Shown: piece after piece, positions 59,619 to 64,000 of the stretch
Layout: every line of letters starts with the position of its first letter
Numbering within the stretch: position 1 is the first letter of the stretch
Assembly: GCA_964546015.1 (NCBI GenBank)
Contig: CAZJHO010000005.1
Location: 62,001-126,000 of the forward strand
DNA length: 64,000 nt
Reading direction: 5' to 3'
From: JAFGVL01 sp964546015
GTDB lineage: Bacteria > Bacteroidota > Bacteroidia > Bacteroidales > Paludibacteraceae
The notes under the pieces: generated by a model
Told to the model about the DNA's origin: nothing
The model's input: the letters and a program-made list of their open reading frames with translations, nothing else
Databases searched by the model: none
Made by a program: the position numbers and the translations under genes

Positions 59619-61682
59619 TCAAGAATCGTGTTGTAACAGCATTAAATAAGAGGTAATCCGCTCGAACAAATTTACGCGTTCTTTGCCTACGACATTATGT
59701 TCTTGGTTCTTATAATAATAGAAATCGACCGATTTTCCGGCTTTTTGGGCAGCACTTAAAAATCGTTGTGTATTTATGATGCGCACTACAGGGTCGAGTT
59801 CGCAGTGAATCATTAACAATTTTCCTTTCAGATTTTGAGCAAATTCCGTTAGGTCGTTTTGGGTGTATCCTTCTGGATTTTCAGTAGGTGTTTGTATATA
59901 GCGTTCGGTGTACATGATTTCGTATAAACGCCAGTCGATAACGCTACCACCTGCCACACCAATTTTGAAAAATTCCGTTTTCAGCATCAGTTGGGTTGCC
60001 ATAAATCCACCGAAGCTCCAACCGTAAACGCCCATTCTATTTTTGTCTATAAAAGGCAAAGTGTGTAAAAATTCAATTCCTTTAATTTGATCTTGTAAAG
60101 GTGCTTTGCCGATGTTTTTGTATAATACTTCTTCAAACTGTTTCCCTCTGTTTGTTGAGCCGCGATTGTCCAAAGTAAAACACACAAAGCCTAATTGTGC
60201 CCAATACAGTTCCCAGCCTTTACCGCCACCAAGCCATGTGTTTTGAACCATTTGTACATAAGGTCCACCATATACCTGTACGATGACCGGATACTTTTTG
60301 TATTTATCAAAATTCAGTGGAAGTGTGAGGCGGTAGTGCAATATTGTTTCGTTATCGGCTGCGGTAAGTGTTCCGTAATTGACTTCGGGCATTTGATAGT
60401 TTTTGTATGGATTTTCGGCTGTCAGCAAATTAGTGGTTTCTGAATTGTTTATATTTATCAAGTTAACTTTTCGTGGAATGTGTATCGACGAGAAACTATC
60501 CAATAAGTATTTGCCCGATGGAGAGACTTTTACTTCGTGCCAGCCACATTCGGAAGAAAGCAGGGTTGATATTCCGTTTGTCAGGTCGAGCGAATAACAG
60601 TTTTTTTCCAATACCAAATTTTGATTTGAACTATAAAATAGTTGTTTGGTTTTGGGATTAAATCCGTCTATCGAAAGGACTTCAAAATTACCTTTGGTAA
60701 GAGGTTTTATCAATTTTCCGGACAAATCGTATAAATACAAATGGTTATGTCCTGTTCGTTTACTTTGCCAAATAAATTGGGTAGATGAGATAAAAAACGG
60801 CGGATTTTTGGGCTCAATATAAGTCTCTGCCGATTCGGAAAACAACGAGCGCACTTTGCCTGTCTGCACATTGTAAGCTTTCAGTGTGAAATGATTTTGT
60901 GCTCGATTAAGTTCGGTTATCAGTAATTCTTTTTCGTTGGTAGTCCAAGCTAAATTCGTGTGGTAAAAATTATCATCGGTTGCGAGATAAGTTATTTTTT
61001 TAGTTTCTACCGAAAAAATTCCAATGCTTACTCGGTGACTTTTTTCGCCTGCCGCGGGATATTTTATTACTTTTTCTTCGGGTGTATTTTTGGCAGAATT
61101 GACTAACACATAGTCGGAAACCATGCTTTCGTCCATGCGGTAGAAGGCTAGAAAGTTTCCTTTCGGACTCCAAAAAGTGCCTTTATTTGTGCCGAATTCG
61201 TTACGATAAACAGCTTGTCCGTACATTACATTAGCGGAACCGTAAGGGTTGATTTTTTCTTTTTTTCCTTTTGTGCTTATATAGAAGAGATTGTTGTTTT
61301 GCGTAAAAGCGAAGCATTGTTTTTCTGTACAGTAATCGCGATTCTTATACGATTTTTTCCATTCTGTTTGGGAGAGGATTTTTCCTTTGTTATAAAAGAT
61401 AATCCGGTCGGAAAGAAAAAAAACAATTGTCTCTTGTCGAGGTGTCGGCATTATAAATTCGGGCATTTTTTCGATAGCTTTCAAGGCGATTTCTTTCAAA
61501 GCAATATTTAATGAAAGCAATGAACAAAGCGGTTTTTTTCTCCCGAAACAAATAATCTTGTTGTTTTGTACATACACGGGTTTATCTCCCCAAAACTGTA
61601 ATTGCTCGAGCTGTTGCGGTACGAATTGCGGATGTGTTCTTCCGCCAACAGTTACATTATCCGGTGTTAGTTGTTTTTTCAT
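59619..61682 (-). CDS. S9-family prolyl oligopeptidase (dipeptidyl-peptidase IV type)
   Basis: 687 residues. DPP-IV N-terminal beta-propeller (about 30-430; FWSPKGNFLAFYRMDES, AWTTNEKELLITELNRAQN) and the alpha/beta hydrolase with GVYGWSFGGFMAT (nucleophile Ser about 552), HCELDPVV (Asp about 630) and NQEHNV (His about 663). It removes Xaa-Pro dipeptides. Unlike the usual DPP-IV of this phylum there is no signal peptide, and the region upstream of the ATG is closed by stops, so the protein may be cytoplasmic or the start may be wrong. Alone in its transcript. Confidence 0.9.
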   Translation of the reverse strand: MKKQLTPDNVTVGGRTHPQFVPQQLEQLQFWGDKPVYVQNNKIICFGRKKPLCSLLSLNIALKEIALKAIEKMPEFIMPTPRQETIVFFLSDRIIFYNKGKILSQTEWKKSYKNRDYCTEKQCFAFTQNNNLFYISTKGKKEKINPYGSANVMYGQAVYRNEFGTNKGTFWSPKGNFLAFYRMDESMVSDYVLVNSAKNTPEEKVIKYPAAGEKSHRVSIGIFSVETKKITYLATDDNFYHTNLAWTTNEKELLITELNRAQNHFTLKAYNVQTGKVRSLFSESAETYIEPKNPPFFISSTQFIWQSKRTGHNHLYLYDLSGKLIKPLTKGNFEVLSIDGFNPKTKQLFYSSNQNLVLEKNCYSLDLTNGISTLLSSECGWHEVKVSPSGKYLLDSFSSIHIPRKVNLININNSETTNLLTAENPYKNYQMPEVNYGTLTAADNETILHYRLTLPLNFDKYKKYPVIVQVYGGPYVQMVQNTWLGGGKGWELYWAQLGFVCFTLDNRGSTNRGKQFEEVLYKNIGKAPLQDQIKGIEFLHTLPFIDKNRMGVYGWSFGGFMATQLMLKTEFFKIGVAGGSVIDWRLYEIMYTERYIQTPTENPEGYTQNDLTEFAQNLKGKLLMIHCELDPVVRIINTQRFLSAAQKAGKSVDFYYYKNQEHNVVGKERVNLFERITSYLMLLQHDS

Positions 61683-61695
61683 GGAGCAGAAACGA

Positions 61696-61726
61696 AATAG
61701 CGAGTAAGTTTTGCTTACTCGCTATT
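61696..61726. terminator. hairpin between the DUF4836 gene and the peptidase gene
   Basis: Perfect 13-bp inverted repeat (61696-61708 and 61714-61726), 5-base loop, between two minus-strand genes. It could end transcription of the DUF4836 gene; the T run after it is weak. Confidence 0.6.
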
Positions 61727-61741
61727 AATTCTTCATTGGCT

Positions 61742-63217
61742 TTATTCGATATTTTCAAGTGCTTTAATAATAGCAGCAAGACTGTTTTCTCTTGATTTTT
61801 TGAGTTGTAAAACCAGTTTCGAAGTAGCGGTTTGTGAATCGTAAGTGGTTTTTATATCTTTCAATAAATTGAGAACCTCCATTTGACCCGGAGGTAAGGC
61901 ATACATCAACATTCCTTTTATCCATTGTGGATACGAGTCTATGTCTAAATTCATATAGAAGTAAGCAGGATCGGTTTTTACGGGCTTAAACTCGGACGAG
62001 TTTGACAGATTTTTGCGAACAGGCTTGTTTTTAACGAAGTTTTTTATTAAACTTTCACTCGAAGATAATATCAATTTATTCCCTTGCTGCGCTAAGAATA
62101 TTTGGTATTGATCTATTCCGAACATGGTGTAGCCTGTTTTTTCTTGTTTCGGAACAGACATCATGGAAATTTGCTGCATCACTAAATCATATACTTTGTG
62201 GTCGCTTACGGTAGCTCCAACGGCAAATAGCGGAGTTTTCCCTTCTGTAAGATCATATAACGAACCGACAAAATTTCCTTGTAAAGAATTGATAACTTTA
62301 TCAAATTCTTGTGGCGCTTCGTTGGGCATTTGAATCAATTTCATAATAGCCGGAATATTGAAAGACCCGGAGAAAAGCAAATAAGACTCAGTGGGGAAGA
62401 ACGAAAGAAGCTCAACATTGGTCGGGATGTAATATAGCTGATCCATTTTCTTTGCTGCTTCCATAGGCGTTGTTTGTGAAATAATGGTGATATTTCCTTT
62501 GTTAAACTCAAGGTTGATGTGCGAATAAGTTCCTTTGAGTACTTCTGCCATTTCCGGAGTGTAAACCGAAATTTCATTGGTAAAAGTATTCGATAAATCT
62601 ATTATTTTTTCATTATTTATCCAGCAAGACAAATCGGTTTTGTTTTTATAAAAATCGGTAAAATCCGGATTGTTCAGAATACTATTTTCTTTAGTGGTAG
62701 CAAATAGTGCCAATGCTTCTTTGCTTGCTCCTTGAATTACAAATAAGGCTTTATGAGCATCCCAAACAAGGGTGCTATTTTCATCGGGCGATACGAACGA
62801 AACGCCATTTTCTTTTTTTACAGAAGCCGAAACACCTTCTTCTTTAAGGATTTGTTCAATGGTTTTGGTGAAATCCGAAGCTTTTTTCAGTTTGCATGAA
62901 AGAGCCGGTTTCATGTCTTTGGTAACGAATAAAAATATTTCATCAAAATCAACACCGCTTTTTTGTGGATTTTCCAGAATATTTTTTAAAGTAGGGTCAT
63001 TAGATAGATCTTGAGTGATTTTGTTGATAGTTTTGCTGTCTTTTAGATCAGCCTTTTCGGCAATTGCTTTAAAATCGAAAGTGACTACCAATGGGCTTTC
63101 TTTGGGAATAACGGACAACGCTTCCGATTCTTTTTTAGAACAAGAAACCGTTAATAATGTGCATAATGCCAGAAAAAAAACACTTGACAATCGGAAAGAA
63201 AAAACCATTTTTTTCAT
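61742..63217 (-). CDS. DUF4836-family lipoprotein
   Basis: 491 residues. Lipobox LLTVSC with C26, then a large folded domain: VIPKESPLVVTFDFKAIAEKA at 36-56, DFDEIFLFVTKDMKPALSCKLKKASDF, SSSESLIKNFV and KTDPAYFYMNLDID near 400-440. This is the DUF4836 pattern, a Bacteroidetes family of unknown function probably in the periplasm or outer membrane. The predicted promoter and a possible small ORF lie upstream. Confidence 0.85.
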   Translation of the reverse strand: MKKMVFSFRLSSVFFLALCTLLTVSCSKKESEALSVIPKESPLVVTFDFKAIAEKADLKDSKTINKITQDLSNDPTLKNILENPQKSGVDFDEIFLFVTKDMKPALSCKLKKASDFTKTIEQILKEEGVSASVKKENGVSFVSPDENSTLVWDAHKALFVIQGASKEALALFATTKENSILNNPDFTDFYKNKTDLSCWINNEKIIDLSNTFTNEISVYTPEMAEVLKGTYSHINLEFNKGNITIISQTTPMEAAKKMDQLYYIPTNVELLSFFPTESYLLFSGSFNIPAIMKLIQMPNEAPQEFDKVINSLQGNFVGSLYDLTEGKTPLFAVGATVSDHKVYDLVMQQISMMSVPKQEKTGYTMFGIDQYQIFLAQQGNKLILSSSESLIKNFVKNKPVRKNLSNSSEFKPVKTDPAYFYMNLDIDSYPQWIKGMLMYALPPGQMEVLNLLKDIKTTYDSQTATSKLVLQLKKSRENSLAAIIKALENIE

Positions 63218-63353
63218 ATGTAAATAATTTGTCTTTTAACAAGGTCATATGGAACTTGTATGATTTTTATTTTCTTGTATTTTGGGTGATTTTGTAAAAA
63301 TCATGCTTCGTTTCATAATAAAATGTACCTTTGTAAGTTAATAATGTGAATTT

Positions 63354-63473
63354 TTAATTCGCAAATATAGCATTATTTAAATGAAATGAAGCACCGATTT
63401 TCGGAGCAAGTTTTTCACTTCGTTCAAAGATTTTCAACCCAATAAGTTCACGACCAAAGGGAGTTAATTCCAT
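63354..63473 (-). CDS. possible 39-residue ORF upstream of coaX
   Basis: ATG 63473 to TAA: 39 codons, starting MELTPFGRELIGLKIF with a middle of FERSEKLAPKIG. The composition looks protein-like, but a TATATTTG box (63369-63362) lies inside it and could be the promoter of the DUF4836 gene instead. No family known; a chance ORF or part of a repeat is possible. Confidence 0.3.
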   Translation of the reverse strand: MELTPFGRELIGLKIFERSEKLAPKIGASFHLNNAIFAN

Positions 63474-63501
63474 TTGACCTTTAAAAATAAATTATAAACA
63501 G

Positions 63502-64000
63502 ATGAATCTTTGCATTGACCAAGGAAATACGCGCGCCAAAATCGGCATATTTGATTCAGGGGGCTTGCTCGAAGTGCTATTTTTTGAAAACCTTACTGCA
63601 AAGGATTTATCCGAACTGATAAAACAAAAAAACATACAAAAAGGCATTCTTTCATCAGTAAAAAAGGAAGATCCTGAAATAATGGAAATTCTAAAAAAAT
63701 TGCCTTTTTTTATGGAATTTACCCATCAAACAGTTTTACCGGTTCAAAATTTGTACGCAACACCCGAAACTTTAGGAAAAGACCGGTTGGCTGGAGTTGT
63801 AGGGGCATTTGCCCTAAAGCCGGATAATGATATTTTGGTTGTTGATGCAGGCACTGCCATTACTTATGATTTTCTTTCGGCAAAAGGGGAGTATTTGGGC
63901 GGCACTATTGCTCCCGGAATAAATATGCGTTTTTCGGCATTGAATCGGTTTACTGGTAAATTACCTTTAGTATCTTCCGAAGGTCAAATACCACTTTTAG
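63502..64000 (+). CDS. coaX: type III pantothenate kinase, 5' part
   Basis: The reading frame runs from ATG 63502 to the right edge, 166 codons of about 245. First step of coenzyme A synthesis, phosphorylation of pantothenate; the CoaX form is the usual one where CoaA/CoaW are absent. Marks: IDQGNTRAKIGIFD at 4-17, TLGKDRLAGVVGAF near 93-106 and DAGTAITYDFL near 114-124, the ASKHA ATPase motifs. The C-terminus is outside the window. Confidence 0.95.
   Translation, partial: MNLCIDQGNTRAKIGIFDSGGLLEVLFFENLTAKDLSELIKQKNIQKGILSSVKKEDPEIMEILKKLPFFMEFTHQTVLPVQNLYATPETLGKDRLAGVVGAFALKPDNDILVVDAGTAITYDFLSAKGEYLGGTIAPGINMRFSALNRFTGKLPLVSSEGQIPLL

Overview
The window looks like chromosome from an AT-rich member of the phylum Bacteroidetes (Bacteroidota), most likely order Bacteroidales. 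This rests on four things. Many genes are preceded by the Bacteroidetes -7 box TAnnTTTG, often with a TTG or TTTG about 18-23 bases upstream, and purine-rich ribosome binding sites are almost absent. Several gene families are typical of the phylum: the PorX/PorW regulators of type IX secretion (T9SS), a Bacteroides-type serine palmitoyltransferase, a eukaryote-like (GT3) glycogen synthase, a PCMD-domain lipoprotein, DUF4491 and DUF4836. A secreted protein also carries a T9SS C-terminal sorting domain. I see no tRNA or rRNA gene, prophage, transposase or CRISPR array. The species cannot be named from the sequence alone.

Layout. 1-1.9 kb: 5' part of a large modular exported protein, cut by the window edge. 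2-7.1 kb (+): asd, gltA, rpe, comEC-like. 7.1-11.2 kb (-): ddl, rluD, a PASTA protein, rpmH, proC. 11.3-13.6 kb (+): three-gene envelope operon (lipoprotein, PCMD lipoprotein, beta-barrel). 13.6-16.6 kb (-): mutL, manC. 16.8-21.7 kb (+): porW-like and porX in one operon. 21.8-24.4 kb (+): an alpha-glucan phosphorylase broken by a frameshift. 24.4-25.6 kb (-): serine palmitoyltransferase. 25.9-28.8 kb (+): two-subunit 2-oxoacid:ferredoxin oxidoreductase. 28.9-33.6 kb (-): mscS-like, xseA, cation/proton antiporter. 33.8 kb: folK. 34.4-37.2 kb (-): TonB-dependent receptor behind a small His/Cys-rich exported protein. 37.7 kb: glycogen synthase. 39.4-41.9 kb: two divergent uncharacterised exported proteins. 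42-48.8 kb: thiN-type thiamine pyrophosphokinase, DUF4491, pgi, an acyl-CoA synthetase with an XRE-cupin regulator, fba, and a membrane protein. 49-58.2 kb (+): T9SS cargo, OmpA lipoprotein, DedA-like protein, thioredoxin, two small proteins, dacB, birA, DUF2461, YhcH, glgB. 58.3-59.2 kb (-): ECF sigma factor with a His-rich membrane protein. 59.6-63.2 kb (-): DPP-IV-like peptidase and a DUF4836 lipoprotein. 63.5 kb to the end: coaX, cut by the window edge.

Functional themes. Most of the window is core metabolism: glycolysis (pgi, fba), citrate synthase plus the 2-oxoacid oxidoreductase, glycogen synthesis and breakdown at three separate loci, and peptidoglycan, nucleotide-sugar and cofactor genes. 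The T9SS theme is the most coherent accessory thread: porW-porX adjacent, one clear cargo, and one large exported modular protein. The less explained material is between genes: hairpins built of iterated short words in five gaps, a hairpin repeat found twice in opposite orientation, a 21-bp inverted repeat, a structured segment upstream of the glycogen synthase promoter, direct repeats upstream of the oxidoreductase genes, and a perfect palindrome over the predicted transcription start of the candidate metal-uptake operon.
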